NCBI RefSeq assembly: GCF_003337575.1
Contig: NZ_QPJM01000005.1
Coordinates: 62,001 to 126,000, forward strand
Direction: 5' to 3'
DNA length: 64,000 nucleotides
Source of the DNA: Phyllobacterium bourgognense
GTDB lineage: Bacteria; Pseudomonadota; Alphaproteobacteria; Rhizobiales; Rhizobiaceae
Positions 47,108 through 56,115 of this stretch are shown one piece after another; the stretch's first letter is position 1; each line of letters begins with the position of its first letter. Below the pieces are notes generated by a model. The model was given only the letters and a program-made list of their open reading frames with translations. It was not told the origin of the DNA and made no database searches. A program made the translations under genes and the position numbers.

Positions 47108-47212
47108 TTAACTAGAACAATCCTGCCGGGTAAATTCCGGCCAAATCCTGCGGGCTTCGGCGTCGTCCGATGGAAAGGCATCGGCCTTGCCGAATCCCTT
47201 GACCTTGTCCAT
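47108..47212 (-). CDS. Predicted 34-residue small protein at the head of the carnitine operon
   Basis: A short frame encoding 34 residues, beginning [17 protein letters not shown] and ending with Cys-Ser-Ser. GGAGGA lies at 47218-47223, five bases before the ATG, the best ribosome binding site in the operon. Use of GGC, GCC, GAC and AAG codons matches the neighbours. It is charged, with two aromatic residues in IWPEF and no membrane segment or signal. It may be a small protein of its own or a leader peptide that couples translation to the BKACE gene. I do not recognise a family. Confidence 0.55.
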   Translation of the reverse strand: MDKVKGFGKADAFPSDDAEARRIWPEFTRQDCSS

Positions 47213-47293
47213 GAATTTCCTCCGGCAGAATTTTCCTATTCAAACAAGAAAAGCTCTGCGCTCCCATATTTCTGTTGACCTGATCATGCCCCG

Positions 47294-47316
47294 ATTGCCA
47301 AGCGATGCTTTGCAAT
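47294..47316. promoter_or_regulatory. Inverted repeat, candidate operator for the carnitine regulator
   Basis: ATTGCCAAGC (47294-47303), a 3-base centre, then GCTTTGCAAT (47307-47316): 10-bp arms with one mismatch. It lies in the divergent promoter region, 16 bases before the regulator start and about 80 bases before the 34-codon frame, so it could control both directions. Confidence 0.5.
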
Positions 47317-47332
47317 ATACGAATAGCAATTG

Positions 47333-48313
47333 ATGAATAGCGAAACTTCGCCACTCTTTTTGCCAAGTTCCAAACCGCTGCAGGTGACCGTTGTGGTTTT
47401 CAGCGGCGCTTCGCTCATGTGCGTGGCTTCAACAATCGACCCGATGCGTGCGGCGAATCGCGTGTCAGGTGCAAACCTGTTCAACTGGCGAATTGTATCA
47501 CTGGACGGCGAACCGACAATGACAACATGTGGTCTGCCGATTGCCGTATCTGGCTCATTCGATACATCAGAAAAGGGCGATATATTATTGGTTGTCGGGG
47601 GTTTCGGTACATCCGACATTGCGCGGACGACCTTCACGGCCAATCTGCGCCGCGCTGTGCACAACTACCAGATGATTGGCGGCATCGAGGCTGGTTCCTG
47701 GCTGCTCGGGCGCGCGGGCCTGCTCTCAGGACGCAAGGCGACAACGCACTGGGAGGATATGGAGGAGTTTACGGCCGAGTTTCCCGATGCGGATATTCGG
47801 CCAGACCGCTACGTCATCGATGGGCCGGTTTTCACGAGCGGCGGCGCCTCGCCGACCTTCGATCTCATGCTGCATCTGATCCGCTCGCGCTACGGCATGT
47901 CTGTCGCGCTCGATGTGGCGAGTGTGTTCATCTATGACGGGACACATGCCTCGAACGACGCGCAGCCGCTGGTTTCGCTGGGACGGCTCGACGATGTGCA
48001 TCCGAAGCTCGCGGGCGCCATTCGCCTGATGGAGCGCCATATCGAACAGCCGTTGACCATCGGCGCCATTGCCAAGCGCTCTGGCCTGAGTGCCCGAAGC
48101 CTCGAGAAGATCTTTGCCAAGGCTGTCGGCGAGGGGCCGGGCAGGTACTACCTGCGGCTACGACTGAAAGTTGCGCGGCGGCTGATTACCGATACGAAAT
48201 CGCCGCTGGCGGATATCGCCGCGCGCACCGGTTTTTCATCGGCATCGGCATTCACCAGAACCTTCCGTAATTTTGAAGGCAAGCCGCCAAGCGCTTTCCG
48301 GGCTGTTCATTGA
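47333..48313 (+). CDS. GlxA/CdhR-like AraC family regulator of carnitine catabolism
   Basis: A 326-residue regulator. The N-terminal 180 residues are a DJ-1/PfpI-like domain (LQVTVVVFSGASLMCVASTID, DILLVVGGFG, GSWLLGRAGLLSGRKATTHW). The C-terminal 100 hold two AraC helix-turn-helices (IGAIAKRSGLSARSLEKIF and LADIAARTGFSSASAFTRTF). This layout is that of the GlxA family, to which the carnitine regulator CdhR belongs. It is divergent from the BKACE-LcdH operon and upstream of the thioesterase. A TTG one codon earlier (47330) is an alternative start. Confidence 0.87.
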   Translation: MNSETSPLFLPSSKPLQVTVVVFSGASLMCVASTIDPMRAANRVSGANLFNWRIVSLDGEPTMTTCGLPIAVSGSFDTSEKGDILLVVGGFGTSDIARTTFTANLRRAVHNYQMIGGIEAGSWLLGRAGLLSGRKATTHWEDMEEFTAEFPDADIRPDRYVIDGPVFTSGGASPTFDLMLHLIRSRYGMSVALDVASVFIYDGTHASNDAQPLVSLGRLDDVHPKLAGAIRLMERHIEQPLTIGAIAKRSGLSARSLEKIFAKAVGEGPGRYYLRLRLKVARRLITDTKSPLADIAARTGFSSASAFTRTFRNFEGKPPSAFRAVH

Positions 48314-48397
48314 GCGTCGCTTTTGACAAAGCAGCATTACGGACTTCATGTTTCAACCCGCGATCGAATAGTTGCGCCATCCAGTCAGGAGCCCAGA

Positions 48398-48889
48398 ATG
48401 TCAGCCGAAAATTTGCAAGGTGAACTGTACCGGTCCGCGCCGCTTGCCATGGAGAAGGAGTGGATCGACTACAATGGCCACCTGAACATGGCGTACTACA
48501 ACGTGGTTTTCGACCGGGGCGGCGATGAGTTTCTTGCCGAATTGGGCTTCGGCCCGAAATATGCCGCCGAACGCAAGCTGACGATCTACACCGCCGAAGT
48601 GCATATCTGCTACGTGCAGGAAATTCATCTCGACCATATCGTGACGGTCACAAGCCAGCTGATCGATTTCGATGCCAAGCGTCTGCACACTTATAATGAG
48701 ATCGTGCACCAGGATGGCTGGGTGGCGGCGACCGCGGAGGTGATGTCGCTGCATGTGGATATGAACGGCCCCAAGGTCGTGCCGTTTCCCGATGATATTT
48801 TGCCGACGCTAGAGCGCTACAAGGAGGCTCATTCCCAGCTGCAGCTGCCTGCACGTGTGGGCCGCTCGATCGGGATCAAGCGGAAGTAG
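48398..48889 (+). CDS. Hot-dog thioesterase, probable betainyl-CoA thioesterase
   Basis: A 163-residue acyl-CoA thioesterase of the 4HBT type. WIDYNGHLNMAYYNVVFDRG (about 24-43) carries the catalytic acidic/His region, and VTVTSQLIDFDAKRLHTYNE follows. It would release glycine betaine and CoA from betainyl-CoA made by the BKACE enzyme. CAGGAG six bases before the ATG at 48398 chooses this start over 48323. It follows the CdhR-like gene by 84 bases on the same strand and overlaps the convergent LysR gene by 14 bases. Confidence 0.84.
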   Translation: MSAENLQGELYRSAPLAMEKEWIDYNGHLNMAYYNVVFDRGGDEFLAELGFGPKYAAERKLTIYTAEVHICYVQEIHLDHIVTVTSQLIDFDAKRLHTYNEIVHQDGWVAATAEVMSLHVDMNGPKVVPFPDDILPTLERYKEAHSQLQLPARVGRSIGIKRK

Positions 48890-49784
48890 CCCCACCAAAC
48901 TGCTCGACCAGCCAGCGCTCGAATTGGCGGATGCGGGTTTCGCCGACGCGCTCCTTGCGGCAGATCATATACCAGGCGCCGGGCTGCGGAACTTTCAGCG
49001 GGAACGGGGCGACAAGCCGCCCAGCCTTGATGTCGTCAGCCACGAGAAAGTCCGGTGCGACGGCGAAGCCCTGACCATCCAGAGCGGACTGCAGGGCGGC
49101 GAGATAGGTGTCGAACTTCAGTGTCACGGCTTGCGCGGTATCGGCGATGCCCGCCGCCTCAAGCCATGTGCCCCAATCCTCGGGGGAGGTATAAAGCGCG
49201 AGGCGTGGCACCTTGGCCAAAGCCTGAGCTCCCGCGTCGCCTTCTATCCGCGCAGCCACTTGCGGACTGCACACGGGTCGCATTTCTGCCTTGACCAGCA
49301 GGCGGTAGTGCAGGTTCATCCGCTCCGGCCGGGTGGTATGGATGATGCCGATATCTGAACTGTCAATATTCAGCTCCCAATCGAGCTGGCTGGTGCCGAT
49401 ACGAATGGCAAGATTGGGATTGACCCTGCGAAAATCCGTCAGTCGCGGGATCAGCCAGCGGATGGCGAAGGTCGCATAGGTCTCCAACGCAAGGTCGTCT
49501 GTCGTGCCGATCCGATTGATCAGCGCCGTACCACGCGCGATCTTTTCAAAGGCATCGCGCATATAGGGATAGTAAAGCGTGCCGGCGTCAGTCAGCGACA
49601 CGCCGCGCGGCAGGCGTTCGAACAGCTTGACGCCGAGGATGGTTTCAAGCTCGGCGATCCGGTGGCTGATGGCGGATTGTGTCACGCCGAGTTCTTCTCC
49701 AGCAAGCCGGAAACTCAACAATCGGGCTGATGCTTCGAATGCCCGCAACGAGCCGAGCGGCGGAATGCGGGGCTTCGACATCAT
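48876..49784 (-). CDS. LysR family transcriptional regulator (GcvA-like)
   Basis: A 302-residue LysR regulator. The winged HTH is in PPLGSLRAFEASARLLSF through GVTQSAISHRIAELE, and the rest is a substrate-binding-like effector domain similar to GcvA, ending KERVGETRIRQFERWLVEQF. It is divergent from the betaine monooxygenase and demethylase genes, so it is the probable local regulator of glycine-betaine breakdown. The ATG at 49784 (or 49781) is preferred over the TTG at 49802. Confidence 0.87.
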   Translation of the reverse strand: MMSKPRIPPLGSLRAFEASARLLSFRLAGEELGVTQSAISHRIAELETILGVKLFERLPRGVSLTDAGTLYYPYMRDAFEKIARGTALINRIGTTDDLALETYATFAIRWLIPRLTDFRRVNPNLAIRIGTSQLDWELNIDSSDIGIIHTTRPERMNLHYRLLVKAEMRPVCSPQVAARIEGDAGAQALAKVPRLALYTSPEDWGTWLEAAGIADTAQAVTLKFDTYLAALQSALDGQGFAVAPDFLVADDIKAGRLVAPFPLKVPQPGAWYMICRKERVGETRIRQFERWLVEQFGGATSA

Positions 49785-49934
49785 GGCCAGGAAACCTTGC
49801 AACTGGATGCTTGAGAATAATTCATGTCTTTATGAGTAACGATCGCTTGAATGCGGCGCAATGCGGAATCATTCTAAACTGCGGCGCGGTCAAAAATAAC
49901 AGGGCGTCCGGGAACAATCCTTTCGGAGAATGAG

Positions 49935-51167
49935 ATGGGTGCAGAACAAGCCTTGGCGGAACTTGCGCCGTCTCTGGACAAGATCGATCAACTGATCGCC
50001 CGGCACACAGCCGGTCACGGGCTTGTTCGTGCGTTCTATATGGATCCAGACATCTATGCACGTGACATGGAGCGGGTGTTCCGGCGCCATTGGCATTGCA
50101 TTGGTCACGCCAGCATCGTTCCCAATGTCGGAGATTTCGAGCTTTTCAAGATCGACAGCGAGGCGGTGATCGTTTCACGCACCGAAGACGGATCGATCCA
50201 TGCCTTTTTGAACGTTTGCCGCCATCGCGGTGCCGAGGTCTGCACCAAGCAGAAGGGGAATGCGCGTTTCTTCGTCTGTCCCTATCATGCCTGGACATAC
50301 ACCAATGATGGCAGTCTGCGTGCGGCGCGGCTGATGCCGAAGGACTTCGATCGCAGCGCCCATGGCTTGAAGAAGCTGCATGTACGGGTGGCCGAGGGAC
50401 TTATCTTCATCTGCTTTGCCGACGAACCACTGGATTTTTCCATTATCGAACAGTCGCTGCGCACGACTTGCGGGCAATATGGCTGGGCGGACGCCAAGGT
50501 TGCGCACCGCGAGACCTATCCTGTCGATGCCAACTGGAAACTCGCCGTCGAAAATTACGTGGAATGCTACCATTGCGGCCCGGCCCACCCGGAGTATTCG
50601 CAGACGCATGCACTGGAGCAGCCAGCCGAGAAGATCGTCGAGCTGAATGCACGCATGGAACAGCGCACCTGTGCGCTTGGCATCGACATCGCCACCGGCG
50701 ATCACTGGCAGAGCTCGGCGCACGGCCAGGAAACAATTCATACGTTCCGTTACGCGCTCTATGACGGCGTTTCCAGTGGCAGCGAAGACGGTTCGCCCGT
50801 CGGGCCACTAATGGGGCGCTTCTCGGAGTTCGACGGCGGCGTGACCTCGATCCATCTCGGCGGCACCAGCTTCCTCGTGTGCTATCCGGACCATGGCATG
50901 ATCTATCGGTTCATTCCGAAAAGCGTCGATACATGCGAGATGGAACTGATCTGGCTGGTGCGCGGCGATGCCGAAGATGGCAAGGACTATGACCTCGAAA
51001 AGCTGACCTGGCTGTGGAAGGTCACGACCGCCGAGGACAAGACGATTATCGAGCATACGGCGCGCGGCGTCCGCTCGCACTACTTCGTTCCGGGACCGAT
51101 TGCGCCGATGGAATATAATGAACTGCGGTACATCCAGTGGTACCTCGATGAAATCGCACGGCCATAG
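49935..51167 (+). CDS. gbcA: Rieske-type glycine betaine monooxygenase oxygenase subunit (GbcA-like)
   Basis: A 410-residue aromatic-ring-hydroxylase-type oxygenase. The Rieske [2Fe-2S] ligands are Cys95, His97, Cys115 and His118; the mononuclear iron site is His213 and His218 in ECYHCGPAHPE. In GbcA-type enzymes it demethylates glycine betaine to dimethylglycine and formaldehyde using a reductase (GbcB), which is not found in this window. GGAG six bases upstream supports the ATG. It leads a cluster with two FAD demethylases, placing it directly after betaine release from carnitine. Confidence 0.88.
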   Translation: MGAEQALAELAPSLDKIDQLIARHTAGHGLVRAFYMDPDIYARDMERVFRRHWHCIGHASIVPNVGDFELFKIDSEAVIVSRTEDGSIHAFLNVCRHRGAEVCTKQKGNARFFVCPYHAWTYTNDGSLRAARLMPKDFDRSAHGLKKLHVRVAEGLIFICFADEPLDFSIIEQSLRTTCGQYGWADAKVAHRETYPVDANWKLAVENYVECYHCGPAHPEYSQTHALEQPAEKIVELNARMEQRTCALGIDIATGDHWQSSAHGQETIHTFRYALYDGVSSGSEDGSPVGPLMGRFSEFDGGVTSIHLGGTSFLVCYPDHGMIYRFIPKSVDTCEMELIWLVRGDAEDGKDYDLEKLTWLWKVTTAEDKTIIEHTARGVRSHYFVPGPIAPMEYNELRYIQWYLDEIARP

Positions 51168-51195
51168 AAAAGCATGAGACCACGAGGGACTGCAT

Positions 51196-53643
51196 ATGTC
51201 TGATTTTCCAACGGCGGCGCGCGTCGTCATCATCGGTGGCGGGGCGGTTGGTGTTTCGTCGCTTTATCACCTCGCCAAAGCGGGCTGGACCGATTGCGTG
51301 CTGCTCGAAAAGAACGAGCTGACATCAGGATCGACATGGCATGCAGCCGGGAATGTGCCGACGTTTTCCGCCTCCTGGTCAGTGATGAACATGCAGCGCT
51401 ATTCGGCAGAGCTCTACCGCGGGCTGGCCGCCGAAGTCGATTATCCCATGAATTACCATGTCACGGGATCGCTGCGACTGGCGCATACCAAGGAGCGGAT
51501 GCGCGAATTCCAGCGTGTGAAGAGCATGGGCCGCTATCAGGGCATGGATATCGATGTGCTGGGGGTCGATGAGATCAATGGGCGCTATCCGTTTATTGCG
51601 ACGCATGAGCTGGAAGGCGCGCTCTACGATCCCAATGATGGCGATATCGATCCGGCGCAGTTGACGCAGGCCCTGGCCAAGGGTGCGCGCGATCTGGGCG
51701 CCAAGATCATCCGGTTTTGCCCTGTGACCGGCGCGCGGCGTGACAATGACGAATGGGTCATCTCGACGCCGCAGGGCGATATTCGCTGCGAATACGTGGT
51801 CAATGCTGCAGGCTATCGCGCGCAGGAAATCGGCAAACTGTTCGGTCGCGACGTGCCGATGATGGTGATGAGCCATCAATATCTGCTGTTCGACGAAATC
51901 CCGGAGATTGCGGCCTGGTCGCGCGAACACAGCCAAAAGCTGCCGCTGCTGCGCGACGTGGATTCGTCCTATTATCTCCGGCAGGAAAAGAATGGCATGA
52001 ATCTCGGGCCGTACGAGCGCAATTGCCGGGCGCATTGGGCGACTTCCGACGATCCGATGCCGGACGACTTCTCCTTCCAGCTTTTTCCAGACGATCTGGA
52101 ACGGCTCGAATGGTATCTGAACGATGCCATCGCACGCGTTCCGATCCTTGGCACGGCGGGCCTGTCGAAGATCATCAACGGTCCGATCCCTTACGCACCG
52201 GACGGTAACCCGCTGATTGGCCCGATGCCCGGTGTTCCAAACGCATTTGAGGCCTGTGTTTTCACCTTTGGCATCGCGCAGGCAGGCGGTGCGGGCAAGG
52301 TCCTCGCCGAATGGGTGACGGAGGGCGCAACGGAGTGGGATATGTGGTCGTGCGATCCGCGCCGGTTCACCGCTTTCACCGATCCTGACTATTGTGTCGC
52401 CAAGGGCGTTGAAGTCTACGGGCACGAATACGCCATCCACTTTCCGCGCCACACATGGCCGGCGGGTCGCAACAAGAAGCTGTCGCCTATCCATGACCGC
52501 ATCGCCAGGCTCGGTGCGCAGTTCGGTGCCTATAATGGCTGGGAGCGGGCCAACTGGTATGCGCAATCGGGCGATGACACATCCGAAGAATCCACACAGA
52601 CATTTCTGCGCGACGGACCCTGGCAGCAGCGTATTCGCGAAGAATGCCATGCGGTGCGCGATGCGGTCGGAATTCTCGACTTGCCGGGTTTCTCACGCTT
52701 CAAGGTGAGCGGCGAGGGCGCGCGCGCATGGCTGGCGACGTTGATAACGGGTATCGTTCCCAAACCCGGACGTATCGGGCTTGGCTATTTCTCGGATGAC
52801 AAGGGCCGCGTCGTCACTGAAATGTCGATTATGGCAATCGACGAGGATGTGTTCTTCCTGATCACCGCCGGCGTTGCAGAATGGCATGATCGCGACTGGC
52901 TGCTCAATCATTTGCCGAAAGGCAGTTCGATCAGCATCAGCAATGTAACTGAAGACTTCTCGTGCCAAATCGTGACCGGGCCGAAGGCGCGCGATCTTTT
53001 CCGCGATATCTGCGATGCCGACCTGGAAAAATCCTGGCTGTCGCACCAGACGACACAGATTGCCGGGCGCTATTGCCAATTGGTGCGGGTATCGTTTGCC
53101 GGCGAACTCGGCTGGGAAGTCCACACCAAGATAGCCGATACGGCCGCCATTTTCGATGCGGTGTGGGAGGCAGGGCAGAAATACGGGATCAAGCCGTTCG
53201 GCATGTTCGCCCTCGATTCGCTCCGTCTGGAGAAGGGTTACCGCGCGTGGAAGGGTGACCTGTCCACGGACTACACACCGCTGCAAAGCGGGCTCGAACG
53301 CTTCATCAAGTGGGAAAAGCCGGAATTTCTTGGCAAGGCAGCCCTTGAGAGTGAAAAGCAGCAGGGCGTGAAGAAACGCTTCGTGACGCTGACTGTCGAT
53401 GCAGGCGATTGCGACGCGCCTTACATGTCGACGCTTTGGCACGACGGCAATATCGTCGGTGAGACGACGTCGGGCGGTTGGGGCCACCGCATCGACAAAT
53501 CCATTGCGCTCGGCATGCTGAAGACAGAACTCACTGAACCCGGCACCGAAGTCGAGGTGGAAATCTTTGGCGAGCGCTTCAAGGCAACGGTCCATCCTGA
53601 CCAACCGTTGTGGGATCCCAAGAACGAAAGAATTCGCGCATGA
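51196..53643 (+). CDS. FAD-dependent dimethylglycine/sarcosine dehydrogenase-like protein, paralog 1
   Basis: An 815-residue multidomain oxidoreductase. The FAD domain opens VVIIGGGAVGVSSLYHLA, and His49 in GSTWHAAG is at the place of the covalent flavin-binding histidine of dimethylglycine dehydrogenase. A FAO linker domain follows, then a GcvT-like tetrahydrofolate domain from about 490 ending in VEIFGERFKATVHPDQPLWD. It would remove a methyl group as folate-bound one-carbon unit. It starts 28 bases after gbcA, and its TGA overlaps the ATG of a paralog. Confidence 0.85.
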   Translation: MSDFPTAARVVIIGGGAVGVSSLYHLAKAGWTDCVLLEKNELTSGSTWHAAGNVPTFSASWSVMNMQRYSAELYRGLAAEVDYPMNYHVTGSLRLAHTKERMREFQRVKSMGRYQGMDIDVLGVDEINGRYPFIATHELEGALYDPNDGDIDPAQLTQALAKGARDLGAKIIRFCPVTGARRDNDEWVISTPQGDIRCEYVVNAAGYRAQEIGKLFGRDVPMMVMSHQYLLFDEIPEIAAWSREHSQKLPLLRDVDSSYYLRQEKNGMNLGPYERNCRAHWATSDDPMPDDFSFQLFPDDLERLEWYLNDAIARVPILGTAGLSKIINGPIPYAPDGNPLIGPMPGVPNAFEACVFTFGIAQAGGAGKVLAEWVTEGATEWDMWSCDPRRFTAFTDPDYCVAKGVEVYGHEYAIHFPRHTWPAGRNKKLSPIHDRIARLGAQFGAYNGWERANWYAQSGDDTSEESTQTFLRDGPWQQRIREECHAVRDAVGILDLPGFSRFKVSGEGARAWLATLITGIVPKPGRIGLGYFSDDKGRVVTEMSIMAIDEDVFFLITAGVAEWHDRDWLLNHLPKGSSISISNVTEDFSCQIVTGPKARDLFRDICDADLEKSWLSHQTTQIAGRYCQLVRVSFAGELGWEVHTKIADTAAIFDAVWEAGQKYGIKPFGMFALDSLRLEKGYRAWKGDLSTDYTPLQSGLERFIKWEKPEFLGKAALESEKQQGVKKRFVTLTVDAGDCDAPYMSTLWHDGNIVGETTSGGWGHRIDKSIALGMLKTELTEPGTEVEVEIFGERFKATVHPDQPLWDPKNERIRA

Positions 53644-56084
53644 GCTCTCTACCGGCCAAGGCCCGGGCCGTCATTATTGGTGGCGGCATCTCCGGCTGTT
53701 CCGTTGCCTATCATCTGGCCAAGCTCGGCTGGACTGATATCGTTTTGCTTGAGCGCAAACAGCTCACATCTGGCACGACGTGGCATGCTGCGGGGTTGAT
53801 CGGCCAATTGCGCGCCTCGCAGAACATGACGCGGCTCGCCAAATATTCCGCGGATCTCTATGTCAAGCTCGAGGCCGAAACCGAGGTCGCCACCGGCATG
53901 CGCCAGGTTGGGTCGATCACCGTCGCGCTGACCGAGGAACGCAAGCACGAGATCTACCGGCAGGCATCACTGGCAAGAGCGTTCGATGTCGATGTGCGCG
54001 AGATTTCTCCGCGCGAAGTCAAGGAGATGTATCCGCATCTTAACATCGAGGATGTGGTTGGCGCGGTGCATCTGCCCCTAGACGGGCAGTGCGACCCGGC
54101 AAATATCGCCATGGCTCTTGCCAAGGGTGCACGCCAGCGCGGTGCGAAGATCGTCGAAAACGTCAAGGTCACCGAAGTTCTCAAGAAAAATGGCCGTGTG
54201 ACTGGAGTCACCTGGGCGCAGGGTGAAGAGCACGGCACGATCGAGTCCGATGTCGTGATCAATTGCGCCGGTATGTGGGCGCGCGATCTGGCGGGAACGT
54301 CGGGCGTGACTGTGCCGCTGCATGCTTGCGAGCACTTCTATCTGGTCACCGAGGCTATCGAGGGGCTCGGGCGTCTCCCGGTGCTGCGCGTTCCCGATGA
54401 ATGCGCCTACTACAAGGAAGATGCCGGCAAGATGATGCTCGGCGCTTTCGAACCGATTGCCAAGCCCTGGGGCATGAACGGTATTTCCGAGGACTTCTGT
54501 TTCGATCAGTTGCAGGAAGATTTTGAGCATTTCGAGCCGATCCTTGAAATGGGCGTCAATCGTATGCCTATGCTCGGCACGGCCGGTATCCATACATTCT
54601 TCAATGGTCCCGAAAGCTTCACCCCCGACGACCGCTACTACCTCGGCGAAGCGCCGGAACTTGGCGGCTACTGGGTTGCGGCGGGGTATAATTCCATCGG
54701 TATTGTTTCCTCCGGCGGTGCCGGGATGGCGCTTGCGCAATGGATAAACGATGGCGAAGCGCCCTTCGATCTGTGGGAGGTGGATATTCGCCGGGCGCAG
54801 CCGTTCCAGAAGAACCGGCGCTACCTGAAGGAGCGGGTGTCGGAGACGCTCGGGCTGCTTTACGCCGATCATTTCCCGTACCGGCAAATGGCAACATCGC
54901 GCAATATTCGCCGCTCGCCTATCCACGAGCATCTGAGGGCCCGTGGCGCTGTCTTTGGCGAAGTTGCGGGATGGGAGCGCGCCAACTGGTTTGCCAAAGA
55001 GGGCCAGGAGCGCGAATACCGCTATTCGTGGAAGCGGCAGAACTGGTTCGACAATCAGCGCGACGAACACCTTGCCGTGCGCAACAATGTCGGTCTGTTC
55101 GATATGACCTCATTCGGCAAGATACGCATCGAGGGTCGTGATGCACTGGCGTTCCTGCAGCGGCTTTGTGCCAATCAGCTGAATGTTGAACCGGGCCGCA
55201 TCGTCTATACGCAGATGCTCAACAATCGCGGCGGGATCGAGAGCGACCTGACGATCACGCGGCTGTCGGATACGGCGTTTTTCGCCGTGGTGCCCGGCGC
55301 GACGCTGCAGCGCGACCTTGCCTGGATGCGCAAGCACCTCAAGGACGAGTTCGTAGTCATCACCGATGTAACTGCCGCGGAGTCCGTGCTTTGCCTGATG
55401 GGGCCGAAATCGCGCGAACTGATCCAGAAGGTCAGCCCGAATGACTTCTCGAACGAGGCAAACCCGTTTGGTACTGCACGCGAGATCGAAATAGGCATGG
55501 GATTGGCGCGGGCGCACCGCGTGACCTATGTCGGCGAACTCGGCTGGGAGCTTTATGTCTCGACGGATCAGACAGCACATGTGTTCGAGGCAATCGAAGA
55601 AGCCGGCAGGGACGTTGGCTTGAAACTGAGCGGCCTGCACACACTGGACTCCTGCCGTATCGAAAAAGCCTTCCGGCATTTCGGCCATGACATCACCGAC
55701 GAGGACCATGTGCTGGAGGCAGGGCTCGGCTTTGCGGTGAAGGTAGATAAGGGTGATTTCATCGGCCGCGATGCGGTGCTGAGGAAGAAGGACGCCGGGC
55801 TTGATCGCCGTCTGGTGCAATTCCGCCTGACCGATCCCGAGCCGCTGCTGTTTCACAACGAGGCGATTGTCCGCGACGGCAAGATCGTCGGCACAATCAC
55901 ATCCGGTAACTACGGGCATCATCTCGGCGGCGCGATCGGGCTTGGTTATGTGCCGAGCAAGGGCGAGAGCGCCGAACAGGTGCTGGCGTCCGACTATGAG
56001 ATCGAGATAGCCGGTGTGCGGGTGAAAGCCGAGGCCTCACTGCGGCCGATGTACGATCCAAAGGCCGAGCGGGTCAGGATGTAG
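53640..56084 (+). CDS. FAD-dependent dimethylglycine/sarcosine dehydrogenase-like protein, paralog 2
   Basis: An 814-residue paralog of the preceding protein with the same DAO, FAO, GcvT and GcvT-C layout. It opens AVIIGGGISGCSVAYHLA; His49 in GTTWHAAG again sits at the covalent FAD position. The middle carries WFAKEGQERE and WFDNQRDEHLAVRNN, and the C-terminus ends VRVKAEASLRPMYDPKAERV. The two paralogs could take the successive steps dimethylglycine to sarcosine to glycine; which does which cannot be told. The ATGA overlap at 53640 fixes the start, in place of the longer frame from 53610. Confidence 0.85.
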   Translation: MSSLPAKARAVIIGGGISGCSVAYHLAKLGWTDIVLLERKQLTSGTTWHAAGLIGQLRASQNMTRLAKYSADLYVKLEAETEVATGMRQVGSITVALTEERKHEIYRQASLARAFDVDVREISPREVKEMYPHLNIEDVVGAVHLPLDGQCDPANIAMALAKGARQRGAKIVENVKVTEVLKKNGRVTGVTWAQGEEHGTIESDVVINCAGMWARDLAGTSGVTVPLHACEHFYLVTEAIEGLGRLPVLRVPDECAYYKEDAGKMMLGAFEPIAKPWGMNGISEDFCFDQLQEDFEHFEPILEMGVNRMPMLGTAGIHTFFNGPESFTPDDRYYLGEAPELGGYWVAAGYNSIGIVSSGGAGMALAQWINDGEAPFDLWEVDIRRAQPFQKNRRYLKERVSETLGLLYADHFPYRQMATSRNIRRSPIHEHLRARGAVFGEVAGWERANWFAKEGQEREYRYSWKRQNWFDNQRDEHLAVRNNVGLFDMTSFGKIRIEGRDALAFLQRLCANQLNVEPGRIVYTQMLNNRGGIESDLTITRLSDTAFFAVVPGATLQRDLAWMRKHLKDEFVVITDVTAAESVLCLMGPKSRELIQKVSPNDFSNEANPFGTAREIEIGMGLARAHRVTYVGELGWELYVSTDQTAHVFEAIEEAGRDVGLKLSGLHTLDSCRIEKAFRHFGHDITDEDHVLEAGLGFAVKVDKGDFIGRDAVLRKKDAGLDRRLVQFRLTDPEPLLFHNEAIVRDGKIVGTITSGNYGHHLGGAIGLGYVPSKGESAEQVLASDYEIEIAGVRVKAEASLRPMYDPKAERVRM

Positions 56085-56115
56085 GACCAGCCGTGTTATC
56101 GGCCAGTTCTCAAAC

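Noticed and set aside
47112-47366. 84-codon minus-strand frame overlapping the small carnitine-operon gene
   Set aside because: It is out of frame with the SD-led 34-codon frame, crosses the regulator start, and has no ribosome binding site.
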